Assembly (NCBI RefSeq): GCF_023700745.1
Contig: NZ_JAMPYG010000014.1
Coordinates: 1-64,000, forward strand
DNA from: Rhodoferax sp.
GTDB lineage: Bacteria > Pseudomonadota > Gammaproteobacteria > Burkholderiales > Burkholderiaceae_C
DNA: 64,000 nucleotides
Direction: 5' to 3'
Part shown: one piece after another, positions 9,267 to 18,811 of the stretch
Layout of the letters: each line of letters starts with the position of its first letter
How positions within the stretch are numbered: position 1 is the stretch's first letter
The notes under the pieces: generated by a model
The model's database searches: none
Told to the model about the DNA's origin: nothing
What the model saw: only the letters and a program-made list of their open reading frames with translations
Program-made: the position numbers and the translations under genes

Positions 9267-10729
9267 GCGTTTTCTCCTGCCAGGGTCAAGGCGTCCAGGC
9301 TGGCGTCTTGCACGCCCTGGCTCTCCAGCCAGAAACGTTCCATCAACCCATCCAGCACCTGCACGCGGTAGGCGGCACTGGCGCGCAGGTCCGAGATGGG
9401 TTGAAACTCGCCCCGCAGGGCAGCTTTGGCCTGGGTGACGGCGTCGTGTGTCCAGGCCTGGCCGGTCAGCGCAGCCTCGGTTTGCATGGCGCGCACCGGC
9501 GTGGCCGCCACACCACCGAGGCCAACCGAGGCCCGCATCACGCGTGCGTCCTGCAATTGCAGATGGATCGCCAGACACACCGCAGAAATATCGTCCTCCA
9601 GTCGCTTGGCGACCTTGTAGACCCGCAGCAATTCACCGGGCTGGGGCCGGGGCACCCGGACAAAGGCCAGCACTTCGTCTGCGGCCATGACATTTTTGCG
9701 GTAGCCGGTGTAAAGGGCTTCCAAGGGCAATTCGCGCTGGCCGCGCACGCTCATCAGCAGCACGCTGGCGCGCAGGGCGATCAGCAGTGGCATGCTGTCG
9801 CCAATCGGTGAGCCATTGACGATATTGCCACCCAGTGTGCCGGCATGGCGCACCGGCAGGCCGGCAAAGCGGCTGAAAAAAGCGTGCAGTTGTGGCCGAT
9901 CCCGTTCCAGCGCAGCAAAGGCATCGTTCAGGCTGACCGCGGCACCAATGACGGTGTGGCTGTCCTGAACTTCGATGGTCCTGAGCTCGGCCGCGCGTGT
10001 GACGTCGAGCACCTGCGCAAAATCCATGTGCAATTTGTTGATCCACAAGCCAACATCGGTGCAGCCGGCCACCAGTTGGGCCTGCGGCCGGGCGGCCCGG
10101 GCCGCCAACAGTGCGTCCAGGCGGGTCGGTGCGTCATAGGTAGGCGCGTTGGCCTGGTCCCTTCTGGCGGGCGCGATGCCTGCCAGTTGCTCGCGCAGGC
10201 GCGCCTCGTCAACATGCACCGGTGGCAGGGCGCCCATCTGCTCGGCCGCGTCCAGGATGGGCCGGTAACCGGTGCAGCGACACAGGTTGCCTGACAGCGC
10301 CGCTTGCGCCTGGGTGCGGCTGACCGGCCGGTCTTTCAGCACCCGGTTCTGATACAGGCCAAACAGGCTCATGGCAAAACCGGGCGTGCAAAAACCGCAC
10401 TGGCTGGCGTGACACTGGTGCAGCGCTTGCTGCACCGGGTGCGGTGTGCCGTCCGGGGCCGTCAAATCACCGGCCGTCCACAGCGCCATGCCATTGATGG
10501 CATGTGCCATCCGGATGCAGCTGTTGACAGCGTTGTAGCGCACCTGCTCGCCTTGCAACTCAGCCAGCACCACGGTGCAGGCGCCGCAGTCGCCTTCGTT
10601 GCAACCTTCCTTGGTGGCGCTGTGGTTCAGGTCCTCGCGCAGCAATTGCAGTAGCGTGCGGGTGGGCGGAACATGCGGCAGTGTGACAATCTCGCCGCGC
10701 CAGACAAATTGCAGGAGGGGTGGGTTCAT
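9263..10729 (-). CDS. xdhA: Xanthine dehydrogenase, FeS/FAD subunit
   Basis: Small subunit (488 residues) carrying electrons from the molybdenum centre to NAD+. The N-terminal plant-type [2Fe-2S] domain has CNEGDCGACTVV; the second [2Fe-2S] domain has CGFCTPGF and LSGNLCRCTGYRPI. The FAD-binding domain follows (LVAGCTDVGLWI, then GGNIVNGSPIGD), and a CO-dehydrogenase-flavoprotein-type C-terminal domain ends the chain. It is the first gene of xdhAB and is transcribed divergently from the purine-type ABC transporter, with a shared 146-bp control region (10730-10875). Confidence 0.94.
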   Translation of the reverse strand: MNPPLLQFVWRGEIVTLPHVPPTRTLLQLLREDLNHSATKEGCNEGDCGACTVVLAELQGEQVRYNAVNSCIRMAHAINGMALWTAGDLTAPDGTPHPVQQALHQCHASQCGFCTPGFAMSLFGLYQNRVLKDRPVSRTQAQAALSGNLCRCTGYRPILDAAEQMGALPPVHVDEARLREQLAGIAPARRDQANAPTYDAPTRLDALLAARAARPQAQLVAGCTDVGLWINKLHMDFAQVLDVTRAAELRTIEVQDSHTVIGAAVSLNDAFAALERDRPQLHAFFSRFAGLPVRHAGTLGGNIVNGSPIGDSMPLLIALRASVLLMSVRGQRELPLEALYTGYRKNVMAADEVLAFVRVPRPQPGELLRVYKVAKRLEDDISAVCLAIHLQLQDARVMRASVGLGGVAATPVRAMQTEAALTGQAWTHDAVTQAKAALRGEFQPISDLRASAAYRVQVLDGLMERFWLESQGVQDASLDALTLAGENA

Positions 10730-10875
10730 GAAGGCGCTCGGAATGAAGGTTGATGGTGATCTGTGGCACCACGGTCATAAGCATAGAGCAAATGTCGAAC
10801 CTGATCATCACGATTCCAGATTTCAAGGCATTTTGCTGGTAAAAACGACACTTCATTTAATTGACCAATCTGTTC

Positions 10876-12438
10876 ATGACCACGCCCCGTCTTCAACTGT
10901 CCGGCATCACCAAACGCTATCCCGGCGTGGTCGCCAACAGTGACGTGAGCCTGACGGTGATGCCCGGTGAGACCCATGCGGTGCTCGGTGAAAATGGCGC
11001 CGGCAAATCCACCCTGATGAAAATCATTTATGGCGCGGTCAAGCCCGATGCCGGTGAAGTCAGGATCAACGGGCAGGTCATGCAGATCCGCAACCCCAAG
11101 GATGCGCGGGCCAACGGCATCAGCATGGTGTTTCAGCACTTCAATTTGTTTGACACCCTGACCGTGGCAGAAAACGTCTGGCTCGGCCTGGCGCGCAGTT
11201 CCCTGGACCAGGTCACCGCCAGCATCGTGGCCAAGGCCAATGAGTACGGACTCGACGTTGATCCGGCGCGCCCGGTGCATACCCTGAGCGTGGGCGAGAT
11301 GCAGCGGGTTGAAATCATCCGTGCCCTGCTGACGCGCCCGGAGCTGCTGATTCTGGATGAGCCAACCTCGGTGCTCACCCCCCAGGCGGTGGACAAGCTT
11401 TTTGTGGTGCTGAAAAAGCTGGCCAGCGAGGGTTGCAGCATTTTGTACATCAGTCACAAACTGCATGAAATACGCGAGCTGTGCAATGCCTGCACCGTGC
11501 TGCGGGCTGGCCGCGTCACCGGGGTCTGCAATCCTGCCGAGGAGTCCAACGCTTCCCTGTCGCGCATGATGATCGGTGCCGAGCCGCCGCAACTGCAGCA
11601 CCGTGCACAGCAGCCAGGCGCTGTGGTGCTGGACGTGAACGGGCTCAGTCTGTCCCGTGAGGATCAGTTCGGCATAGACCTTGACAACATTGGCCTGCAG
11701 GTGCGTGCCGGTGAGGTGGTGGGCATTGCCGGGGTTTCCGGCAACGGCCAAAAAGAGCTGATGTATGCCTTGTCGGGCGAAGACTGCCGTGCGCCCAAAA
11801 ACAGCATTCGCATGGGTGAGACCGATGTGTCGGCCATGCATCCCGGGGGACGCCGCAAGCTGGGCCTGCACTTTGTACCGGAAGAGCGGCTCGGGCGCGG
11901 TGCTGTGCCGAATCTGAGTCTGGCGCACAACCTGCTGCTGACACGAACAGAATCCATTTCCATGCCGAAACTGGCTGGCGGCTGGATCAGGCCGCGGGCG
12001 CTGGAGCAACACGCGACAAAGCTCATCCAGGCGTTCAATGTCAAGGCTGCTGGTCCGCGCGCGCTGGCGCGTTCGCTCTCGGGTGGCAATCTGCAGAAAT
12101 TCATTGTCGGCCGGGAGATCGACGCCCAGCCCAAACTGTTCATCGTCTCGCAACCGACCTGGGGTGTTGATGTGGGCGCTGCGGCCCAGATCCGTAGTGA
12201 AATTCTGGCGCTGCGCGACGCTGGTTGCGCGGTGCTGGTGGTGAGCGAGGAACTTGAGGAGCTGTTCGAGGTGAGTGACCGCTTGCATGTGATTTCCAAA
12301 GGCCAGTTGTCGCCCTCAGTGCCTATCGCAGAAGCCAGTATTGAGCGCATCGGGCTCTGGATGAGCGGGCTCTGGGACGAAAAGCCGACGGAGCCTGATT
12401 CCGCCGGCCAGCCAGGAGGTTCCCATGCTCAAGCTTGA
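10876..12438 (+). CDS. Nucleoside/purine-type ABC transporter ATP-binding protein (double ATPase)
   Basis: Tandem ATPase of about 520 residues, of the RbsA/YufO type serving Bmp-dependent nucleoside importers. The first cassette has Walker A GENGAGKSTLMK, signature LSVGEMQRVEIIRAL and Walker B LLILDEPTSVLTP. The second is degenerate at Walker A (GVSGNGQKELMYAL) but keeps signature LSGGNLQKFIVGRE, the usual arrangement in this family. The frame continues upstream to a TTG at 10861; ATG 10876 is preferred because family similarity starts there, though no strong SD is seen. It overlaps the next gene by 14 bp. Confidence 0.9.
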   Translation: MTTPRLQLSGITKRYPGVVANSDVSLTVMPGETHAVLGENGAGKSTLMKIIYGAVKPDAGEVRINGQVMQIRNPKDARANGISMVFQHFNLFDTLTVAENVWLGLARSSLDQVTASIVAKANEYGLDVDPARPVHTLSVGEMQRVEIIRALLTRPELLILDEPTSVLTPQAVDKLFVVLKKLASEGCSILYISHKLHEIRELCNACTVLRAGRVTGVCNPAEESNASLSRMMIGAEPPQLQHRAQQPGAVVLDVNGLSLSREDQFGIDLDNIGLQVRAGEVVGIAGVSGNGQKELMYALSGEDCRAPKNSIRMGETDVSAMHPGGRRKLGLHFVPEERLGRGAVPNLSLAHNLLLTRTESISMPKLAGGWIRPRALEQHATKLIQAFNVKAAGPRALARSLSGGNLQKFIVGREIDAQPKLFIVSQPTWGVDVGAAAQIRSEILALRDAGCAVLVVSEELEELFEVSDRLHVISKGQLSPSVPIAEASIERIGLWMSGLWDEKPTEPDSAGQPGGSHAQA

Positions 12439-13480
12439 AGCACGTCCCGAACCCTCCCGGGCCTGGACCTATGGCTCGCCCTTGCTGGCGCTGCTGGTCA
12501 CCGTGCTCATCGGTGCGCTGATGTTCTCGGCGCTGGGCAAGGACCCGCTCAAGGGCCTGGAGATGTTTTTCTGGCTGCCCATTCACAACGCCTATGCGCT
12601 CGGTGAACTGCTGGTCAAGGCCACGCCCTTGCTCATCATTGCACTCGGTCTGGCCGTGTGTTTCAGGTCCAACGTGTGGAACATTGGCGCCGAAGGCCAG
12701 TACATCATCGGCGCCATTTTTGCCGGTGGTATCGCGCTGCTGGCCAACGCCGACAGCAGCCGCTGGATCGTGCTGCCCATTCTGCTGGCCGGGGTGTTTG
12801 GCGGCATGTTGTGGGCCAGCCTGACAGCGCTGCTGCGCGACCGCTTTCATGCCAACGAGATCCTGGTGAGCCTGATGCTGGTGTATGTGGCGGTGCAGCT
12901 GCTGAGTTATCTGGTCGGCGGGCCCTGGAAGGACCCGATGGGCTTCAACTTTCCGCAAAGCAAGACCTTTGAGGCGGTGACCCGCATTCCGCGCCTGTTT
13001 GAGGGCTCGCGGGTGAGCATTGGCGCCCTGCTGGCGCTGCTCAGCGTCGCCGGGCTGTGGGTGTTTTTGTTTCGCACCCGTGCCGGTCTGGCCTTGCAGG
13101 TGGGCGGGCAGGCGCCAGCGGCGGCACGCTACGCCGGCTTTTCTTCGCGCAAGGCGCTGTGGACGGCGCTGCTGATGTCGGGCGGCGCAGCCGGGCTGGC
13201 CGGTGCGTTGGAGGTGGCCGGCCCCATCGGCCAGCTCACGCCCTATGTACCGGCGGGTTACGGTTTTGCCGCCATCATTGTGGCTTTTGTGGGGCGTCTG
13301 CACCCGGTTGGCATGGTGTTCTCAGCCATTTTGATGAGCATGTTTTACATTGGTGGTGAACTCGCGCAGTCGCGCCTGGGGCTCACCAAATCGCTCACCG
13401 GCGTGTTTCAGGGCTTGCTGCTGTTCAGCCTGCTGGCTTGCGACACCTTGGTGAATTACCGTCTGAAGTGGAGCAAGTGA
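12425..13480 (+). CDS. ABC transporter permease, nucleoside/purine type (first)
   Basis: Inner-membrane permease of 351 residues of the BPD_transp_2 family (YufP-like). A family-typical FRSNVWNIGAEGQYIIGAIF segment lies at about residues 78-97 and a coupling region at GGQAPAAARYAGF. A perfect AGGAGG lies at 12414-12419 before ATG 12425. It pairs with the next permease to form the channel fed by the Bmp lipoprotein. Confidence 0.9.
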   Translation: MLKLEARPEPSRAWTYGSPLLALLVTVLIGALMFSALGKDPLKGLEMFFWLPIHNAYALGELLVKATPLLIIALGLAVCFRSNVWNIGAEGQYIIGAIFAGGIALLANADSSRWIVLPILLAGVFGGMLWASLTALLRDRFHANEILVSLMLVYVAVQLLSYLVGGPWKDPMGFNFPQSKTFEAVTRIPRLFEGSRVSIGALLALLSVAGLWVFLFRTRAGLALQVGGQAPAAARYAGFSSRKALWTALLMSGGAAGLAGALEVAGPIGQLTPYVPAGYGFAAIIVAFVGRLHPVGMVFSAILMSMFYIGGELAQSRLGLTKSLTGVFQGLLLFSLLACDTLVNYRLKWSK

Positions 13481-14400
13481 TGGAATCCTACGCCTTGCTG
13501 CTGGCCGCCACGCTCAACGCGGGCACGGTGCTGGCCATTGCTTCGCTGGGCCTGCTGATCAACGAAAAAGTGGGCATTGTCAATTTGGGCGCCGAGGGCA
13601 TGATGCTGTGCGCTGCCATTGCCGGTTTTGCCACCGTGGTGGCCACCGGCTCTGACATCATGGGTTTTCTTGCGGGCATGGCCGTGGGTGCCTTGCTGGC
13701 CGCCATTTTTGGCGTGCTGGTGATCTGGCTCAACACCAACCAGTACGCCACCGGCCTGGCTTTGACGCTGTTTGGCACCGGTTTTTCAGCCTTTGTCGGC
13801 ACCAACTTTGTGCAGGCCAAAATCCCCGAGCGCGCCAGCTTCGCCATGCCTGGCCTGTCAGACATTCCCTGGTTTGGCCCGGCCCTGTTTCGCCACCACC
13901 CACTGGTCTACCTCACGGTGCTGCTGGCGCTGCTGTTGATCTGGTTCATGTACCGCACCCGCAAGGGTCTGGTCATGCGCAGCGTGGGCGAGAGCCCCGA
14001 GTCGGCCCACGCACTGGGCTACCCGGTGCGCCTGATCCGGCTGCTGGCCGTGGTGGTCGGTGGTGCCCTGTGTGGCCTGGCCGGGGCCTATATCTCGGTG
14101 GTTTACACCCCCTTGTGGGTCGAAGGCATGGTGGCCGGCAAAGGCTGGATTGCGCTGGCCCTGACCACCTTTGCCACCTGGCGCCCGGCTCGCGTGTTGT
14201 TGGGTGCCTATTTGTTTGGTGGCGTCACCATGCTGCAGTTTCACCTGCAGGGCATGGGCGTCGACGTGCCGCCGCAGTTCCTGACCATGTTGCCCTATGT
14301 GGCCACCATCGTGGTGCTGGCCCTGATCTCGCGCAAGCCGCAGTGGATCCGCATCAACATGCCCACCAGCCTGGGTAAGCCGTTTTACCCTGGGGCCTGA
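13480..14400 (+). CDS. ABC transporter permease, nucleoside/purine type (second)
   Basis: Second permease (306 residues, YufQ-like), with INEKVGIVNLGAEGMMLCAA near the N-terminus, parallel to the corresponding segment of the first permease. The start ATG at 13480 shares its A with the TGA stop of the preceding gene, so the two are translationally coupled. A coupling-type segment (VGESPESAHALGYPV) follows at about residues 166-180. Confidence 0.9.
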   Translation: MESYALLLAATLNAGTVLAIASLGLLINEKVGIVNLGAEGMMLCAAIAGFATVVATGSDIMGFLAGMAVGALLAAIFGVLVIWLNTNQYATGLALTLFGTGFSAFVGTNFVQAKIPERASFAMPGLSDIPWFGPALFRHHPLVYLTVLLALLLIWFMYRTRKGLVMRSVGESPESAHALGYPVRLIRLLAVVVGGALCGLAGAYISVVYTPLWVEGMVAGKGWIALALTTFATWRPARVLLGAYLFGGVTMLQFHLQGMGVDVPPQFLTMLPYVATIVVLALISRKPQWIRINMPTSLGKPFYPGA

Positions 14401-14463
14401 ACTTTCGGGTTCATAATTCCATTTTTTCTCGCTGTCCAACCCGTCCCTTGATAAGGAAAACAC

Positions 14464-15627
14464 ATGACTGATCTGCACAAACGCTCGCTGCTCAAGGCAG
14501 CCGCACTCACCGCCGTGGCCGCTGCTGCGTTGGTGGGTTGTGGCAAGAAGGAAGAGCCCGCACCTGCACCCGCTCCCGCGCCGGCAGCTTCTGCACCTGC
14601 GCCCAAGCCAGAGCCCCTGAAAATTGCCTTTGCCTACGTCGGCCCGGTGGGAGACGGTGGCTGGACCTTTGCCCATGACAACGGCCGCAAGGCCCTTGAG
14701 GCCGAGTTTGGCGACAAGATCGTTACCTCCTTTGTGGAAAACGTGCCCGAATCGGCCGATGCCGAGCGCGTGCTGCGCGACATGGCAGGGCAGGGCAACA
14801 AGCTCATTTTCGGCACCACTTTCGGTTACATGGAACCCATGATCAAAGTGGCCGCTGACAACGCAGGCATCAAGTTCGAACATGCCACCGGCTACAAGCA
14901 GGCCGACAACCTGCGTACCTACGACAGCCGTACCTATGAAGGCGCGTACATGGCGGGCGTGATTGCCGGCAAGATGACCAAGTCCAACACGCTGGGTGTG
15001 GTCGGCTCCATTCCGATCCCCGAAGTCATCCGCAATATCAACGCCTTCACCCTCGGCGCGCAAAGCAGCAACCCCAAGGTCAAAACCAAGGTGGTGTGGG
15101 TGAACGGCTGGTTCGACCCACCGAAAGAAACCGAAGCTGCCACCAGCCTGATCAACGGCGGTGCTGACGTGCTGTTCCAGAACACCGACTCCCCCGCCGT
15201 GCTCAAGACGGCCGAAGCCAAGGGCAAGCGCGCCTTTGGCTGGGACTCCGACATGACCGCCTATGGCCCCAAAGCCCATCTGGCATCGGCCGTGATCAAC
15301 TGGGGTCCGTACTACATCAAAGCCACCAAGGAAGCGCTGGACGGCAGCTGGAAAGCGGGCGCGGGCGTTCACTCCTGGTGGGGCGTGAAGGAAGGCGCGA
15401 TCGACATTGTGGCGATCGCTGAAGATGTGCCTGCCGAGACCAAAGCCAAAGTGGAAGAGGTCAAAAAAGGTCTGGCAGACGGCAGCTTTGCCATCTGGAA
15501 GGGACCCATTCTTGATAACACCGGCAAGGTGCAGATCGCCAAGGACAGCGTGGCGGACGACAAGTTCTTGGGTGGTCTGAACTTCTACGTCAAAGGCGTT
15601 GAAGGCAAGGTGCCGGGCGCCAAGTAA
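14464..15627 (+). CDS. Bmp-family substrate-binding lipoprotein
   Basis: Binding protein (387 residues) for the ABC importer encoded just upstream. The signal peptide ends in lipobox LVGC (Cys26), followed by a Pro/Ala-rich tether (about residues 32-51) and a Bmp/PnrA-type domain beginning KIAFAYVGPVGDGGWTFAHDNG. Bmp proteins bind purine nucleosides or bases; linkage to xdhAB and two purine deaminases supports a purine ligand. It has its own SD (AAGGA) 63 bp after the permeases and is closed by a terminator at 15649-15671. Confidence 0.9.
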   Translation: MTDLHKRSLLKAAALTAVAAAALVGCGKKEEPAPAPAPAPAASAPAPKPEPLKIAFAYVGPVGDGGWTFAHDNGRKALEAEFGDKIVTSFVENVPESADAERVLRDMAGQGNKLIFGTTFGYMEPMIKVAADNAGIKFEHATGYKQADNLRTYDSRTYEGAYMAGVIAGKMTKSNTLGVVGSIPIPEVIRNINAFTLGAQSSNPKVKTKVVWVNGWFDPPKETEAATSLINGGADVLFQNTDSPAVLKTAEAKGKRAFGWDSDMTAYGPKAHLASAVINWGPYYIKATKEALDGSWKAGAGVHSWWGVKEGAIDIVAIAEDVPAETKAKVEEVKKGLADGSFAIWKGPILDNTGKVQIAKDSVADDKFLGGLNFYVKGVEGKVPGAK

Positions 15628-15648
15628 GCCAGATTTGATCCACGATGC

Positions 15649-15671
15649 AAGCCGCCTTCGGGCGGCTTTTT
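15649..15671 (+). terminator. Rho-independent terminator after the Bmp gene
   Basis: The hairpin AAGCCGCC-TTCG-GGCGGCTT is followed by further T residues, 22 bp after the stop of the binding-protein gene. The stem is GC-rich and perfect with a stable tetraloop. It separates the transporter operon from the deaminase gene starting at 15691, though read-through is possible. Confidence 0.85.
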
Positions 15672-15690
15672 ACTGTGCTACAAACTTACC

Positions 15691-16731
15691 ATGCGACAAG
15701 TGAAACCTGTCCCCCCTGAACGCCTGCCCGAGCTGCTCCGGCGCATGCCCAAGGCCGAGCTGCACATGCACATCGAGGGCTCGCTGGAACCCGAGCTGAT
15801 GTTTGCGCTGGCGGCGCGCAATGGCTTGACCGTGCCCTATCCGGACGTGGCAGCGTTGCGCCGCGCCTATGTGTTCAACAATCTGCAGGAATTCCTGGAC
15901 ATTTACCACGCGGGCACGCTGGTGTTGAGAGTCGAGCAGGACTTTTATGACATGGCCTGGGCCTACCTGCAGCGCGCCGCGGCAGACAACGTGCTGCACA
16001 CCGAGATTTTTTTCGACACGCAAACGCACACCGGCCACGGCCTGGCTGCCGAGGTGGTCATCAACGGCCTGCACCGGGCCTGTGCCGATGCCAAGGCGCA
16101 ACTGGGCATCAGCGCTTCATTGATCCTGTGTTTCCTGCGTCATTTGCCCGAGCATGAGGCTTTTGAGGCGCTGGAGCAGGCGCTGCCCCTGCGCGACAAG
16201 CTGGTTGGCATCGGTCTGGCTTCGAGCGAGCTCGGCCATCCGCCAGAAAAGTTTGCCAAAGTGTTCGCCAGGGCGCGTGCCCTGGGTTTTCGGCTGGTCG
16301 CGCATGCGGGCGAAGAAGGCCCGCCGGCCTACATCTGGAGCGCGCTGGATGTGCTCCGGGTGGAGCGCATCGACCATGGCGTGCAGGCCATGCGCGACCC
16401 GGCGCTGGTGACGCGGCTGGTGCACGACCGCATTCCCCTGACGGTGTGCCCGTTGTCCAACCTTAAATTAAAAGTATTCCCGGCGCTGACCCGGCACAAC
16501 CTGGGCCGCATGCTGCAAGCTGGCCTGGTGGCCACCGTCAACTCGGACGATCCGGCCTATTTTGGCGGCTACCTCAATGAGAACTTCATGCAGACCTTTG
16601 CGGCGCTGGGGCTGACCACCCAGCAGGCGTACCAGCTGGCGCACAACAGTTTTTCTGCCAGCTTCATCGAGGCATCAGCCCTGCGGGTTTTTCAGGACCG
16701 CCTGGCCGAAGTCTTCGAGACCTTCGAGTGA
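15691..16731 (+). CDS. Adenine deaminase (adenosine deaminase family)
   Basis: Metal-dependent deaminase of 346 residues. Metal ligands appear in [10 protein letters not shown] and HAGEEGPP, and the substrate/metal Asp pair in [23 protein letters not shown] and [12 protein letters not shown] resemble the adenine-specific branch of the family more than true adenosine deaminases, so the likely reaction is adenine to hypoxanthine. This fits downstream oxidation by XdhAB. Specificity is an inference from motif wording and context; annotation as add would also be defensible. Confidence 0.85.
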   Translation: MRQVKPVPPERLPELLRRMPKAELHMHIEGSLEPELMFALAARNGLTVPYPDVAALRRAYVFNNLQEFLDIYHAGTLVLRVEQDFYDMAWAYLQRAAADNVLHTEIFFDTQTHTGHGLAAEVVINGLHRACADAKAQLGISASLILCFLRHLPEHEAFEALEQALPLRDKLVGIGLASSELGHPPEKFAKVFARARALGFRLVAHAGEEGPPAYIWSALDVLRVERIDHGVQAMRDPALVTRLVHDRIPLTVCPLSNLKLKVFPALTRHNLGRMLQAGLVATVNSDDPAYFGGYLNENFMQTFAALGLTTQQAYQLAHNSFSASFIEASALRVFQDRLAEVFETFE

Positions 16732-16746
16732 CCCAGGGCAGCGTTG

Positions 16747-17292
16747 CTAGCGAACTGGCACCCAGAGTTGCAGGCGCGGCAGCATGACGCGGTAGGGCGC
16801 CAGCAGCACGGCGGCCATCAGCCATTTGATGCCCAGGTCCCCCATGGCCAGTGTCAGCCAGTTCATGTCGGAACCGGCAAAGGCCAAAAAGAAGAAGATG
16901 CCGGTATCGACCACCGAGGCCACGAGGGAGCCGATCAGCGGTGCTTTCCACCACGACATGGCGCGCAGTTTGTTGAACGCCACAATGTCAAGCAGCTGGC
17001 CGACGATGAAGGCACCGCCCGACGCCACCGCAATGCGCCAGGGCGCCAGCGCCAGGGACACCAGCACGGCAATGGCAAAGCCGGTCCAGGCCACGCGGCG
17101 GGCCGCCTGGGTGCCAACGGCACGGTTGGTCAGATCGGTCACCAGAAACGCCACCGGGAAGGTGAAAGCACCCCAGGTCAGCCAGTCGTTGATGGGAAAC
17201 TGCACCAGGTAATTGGACGAAACGATGACGATCAGCATGGCCAGAATGGGCCGCCAGAGCTTTAAAAGAGGCGTTTTCAGGGAAATTTTCAT
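16747..17292 (-). CDS. Queuosine precursor transporter, VUT/YhhQ family
   Basis: Integral membrane protein of 181 residues, with about six hydrophobic segments. The DUF165/YhhQ hallmark SSNYLVQFPINDWLTWGAF and PVAFLVTDLTNRAVG lies at residues about 25-60. The family imports 7-deazaguanine precursors (preQ0/preQ1) for tRNA queuosine. It is convergent with the deaminase gene. Its place between two purine deaminases may be coincidental or reflect grouping of purine-like substrates. Confidence 0.82.
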   Translation of the reverse strand: MKISLKTPLLKLWRPILAMLIVIVSSNYLVQFPINDWLTWGAFTFPVAFLVTDLTNRAVGTQAARRVAWTGFAIAVLVSLALAPWRIAVASGGAFIVGQLLDIVAFNKLRAMSWWKAPLIGSLVASVVDTGIFFFLAFAGSDMNWLTLAMGDLGIKWLMAAVLLAPYRVMLPRLQLWVPVR

Positions 17293-17300
17293 GCGGCGAT

Positions 17301-17423
17301 TATCGCGCGCGAGGCCGCAGGCGGTGGCGATCCATGCATTCTGCCGTCGTGGACGGCTTCACTTTGTTCGCAATGACGATTTTCAGCTGTCATCGCGAGC
17401 GAAGCGTGGCAACCCATGGTTCA
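17301..17423. repeat. Dispersed palindromic intergenic repeat, copy 1
   Basis: Intergenic DNA with units of the type GCGAGGCC..GGCGGTGGCGATCCATGCA (17309-17337), an inverted unit ending TTCGCAATGAC (17368-17378) and GTCATCGCGAGCGAAGCGTGGCAACCC (17389-17415). The inner pair can form a long hairpin. A related array lies at 40585-40728. No coding function is seen; such repeats are commonly scattered between genes. Confidence 0.65.
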
Positions 17424-17455
17424 GAAATTCCAAAGTTGGGTAAGCTCTACTGCCT

Positions 17456-18811
17456 ATGAAAGCCTACCGTGCTGCCATCCTCCGCTTTGCCACTGACCGT
17501 GAACCACGCCATGCCGCCATGTATGACGAAGACGGGCTGTTGGTGGTCGGCCCCAACGCGCAGGGCCTGCAGGTGGTGCAGGCGGTCGGACCTTACCGCG
17601 CGCTGCATGCGCGTTATCCCGATCTGGCCGTGACACATTGGTCGGGTCGCATCATTGCCCCCGGTTTTGTCGATCTGCACAGCCACTACCCGCAAGCCAA
17701 TGTCATCGGCTCGCCTGCTGAAAGTTTGCTGCCCTGGCTGGAAAACTACACTTTCCCTGAAGAAAAGCGTTTTTCATCGCCTCAATACAGCACCGAGGCC
17801 GCGCAATTCTTCATTGCGGAGTTGCTGCGCCAGGGCGTTACCACTGCGCTCACCTTCGCCACCTCGCACCCGGCATCGGTGCAGGCCTTTTTTACCGAGG
17901 CACACAAGCATCGCATGCGGCTGATCACCGGCCTGTGCCTGATGGACCGCCACGCAGCGGCTGATGTGCTGAACCAGCCGACTGCGCCGGGCAAGCTTGA
18001 CGCCACCGAGCAAAGTCTGCTGGACTCTGAGGCGTTGATCCGGCAATGGCATGGCGTTGACCGGCTTGGCTACGCCATCACGCCGCGCTTTGCGCCCAGC
18101 TGTTCCGATGCCCAGTTGCGCGGTTCGGGCGAGTTGGCCGCCATGTACCCTGACGTCTGGATCCAGTCGCATGCGGCCGAAAATAAGGCAGAAATCGCCT
18201 GGGCGCGCGCCTTGTTTCCGGCCTCACGCAGCTACCTGGCCACCTATGCCGACTTCGGCCTGCTACGCGAACGTGCCATCTACGCCCACTGCATCCATTT
18301 GGATGACGCTGACCGCGCCCTGATGCGCGACACCGGTGCGGCCGCCGCGGTTTGCCCGACCAGCAACTTGTTTCTGGGCAGTGGTTTTTTTGACTATGCT
18401 GGCGCTGACCGGGTCGGTTTCCCGTACGGGCTGGCCAGCGACGTGGGGGGTGGCACCAGCTTCAGTCCGTTTCACACCATGCTGGCGGCCTACTATGTCG
18501 GACGGGAAGGGCAGACCAAACCGGGCTTGAGTTTGGGTCCGCAGCATTTGTGGTGGCAGCACACGGCGGGGGCGGCACAGGCGCTCGGCCTCAAAGGCCT
18601 GGTGGGCAACTTGCAACCGGGTTGCGAGGCTGATTTTGTGGTGTTGAACCCGCAGGCCACCCCGCTGCTGGCGCGCAGGACGGCATTGGCGGCCAATCTC
18701 GATGAGCTCCTGTTTTCAATGATTGTGCTGGGTGATGACCGCCTGGTAGAACGAACGGTGATTTCGCAAGCCATTGAGAGCTGCGATCCGATGATGTTCA
18801 GTTTCCGTTGA
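17456..18811 (+). CDS. guaD: Guanine deaminase
   Basis: Amidohydrolase of 451 residues converting guanine to xanthine. It has the HxH metal site in GFVDLHSHYPQAN, the His in IQSHAAENKAEI, HCIHLDDADR, AAAVCPTSNLFLGSG and the metal Asp in LASDVGGGTSFS, all characteristic of GuaD. It joins xdhAB and the adenine-type deaminase in a purine degradation locus but has its own transcription unit, preceded by the repeat at 17301-17423. Confidence 0.92.
   Translation: MKAYRAAILRFATDREPRHAAMYDEDGLLVVGPNAQGLQVVQAVGPYRALHARYPDLAVTHWSGRIIAPGFVDLHSHYPQANVIGSPAESLLPWLENYTFPEEKRFSSPQYSTEAAQFFIAELLRQGVTTALTFATSHPASVQAFFTEAHKHRMRLITGLCLMDRHAAADVLNQPTAPGKLDATEQSLLDSEALIRQWHGVDRLGYAITPRFAPSCSDAQLRGSGELAAMYPDVWIQSHAAENKAEIAWARALFPASRSYLATYADFGLLRERAIYAHCIHLDDADRALMRDTGAAAAVCPTSNLFLGSGFFDYAGADRVGFPYGLASDVGGGTSFSPFHTMLAAYYVGREGQTKPGLSLGPQHLWWQHTAGAAQALGLKGLVGNLQPGCEADFVVLNPQATPLLARRTALAANLDELLFSMIVLGDDRLVERTVISQAIESCDPMMFSFR

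Noticed and set aside
10730..10875. Purine riboswitch or clear operator between xdhA and the transporter
   Set aside because: No conserved purine-riboswitch core and no convincing palindrome were found, though regulation from this region is likely.
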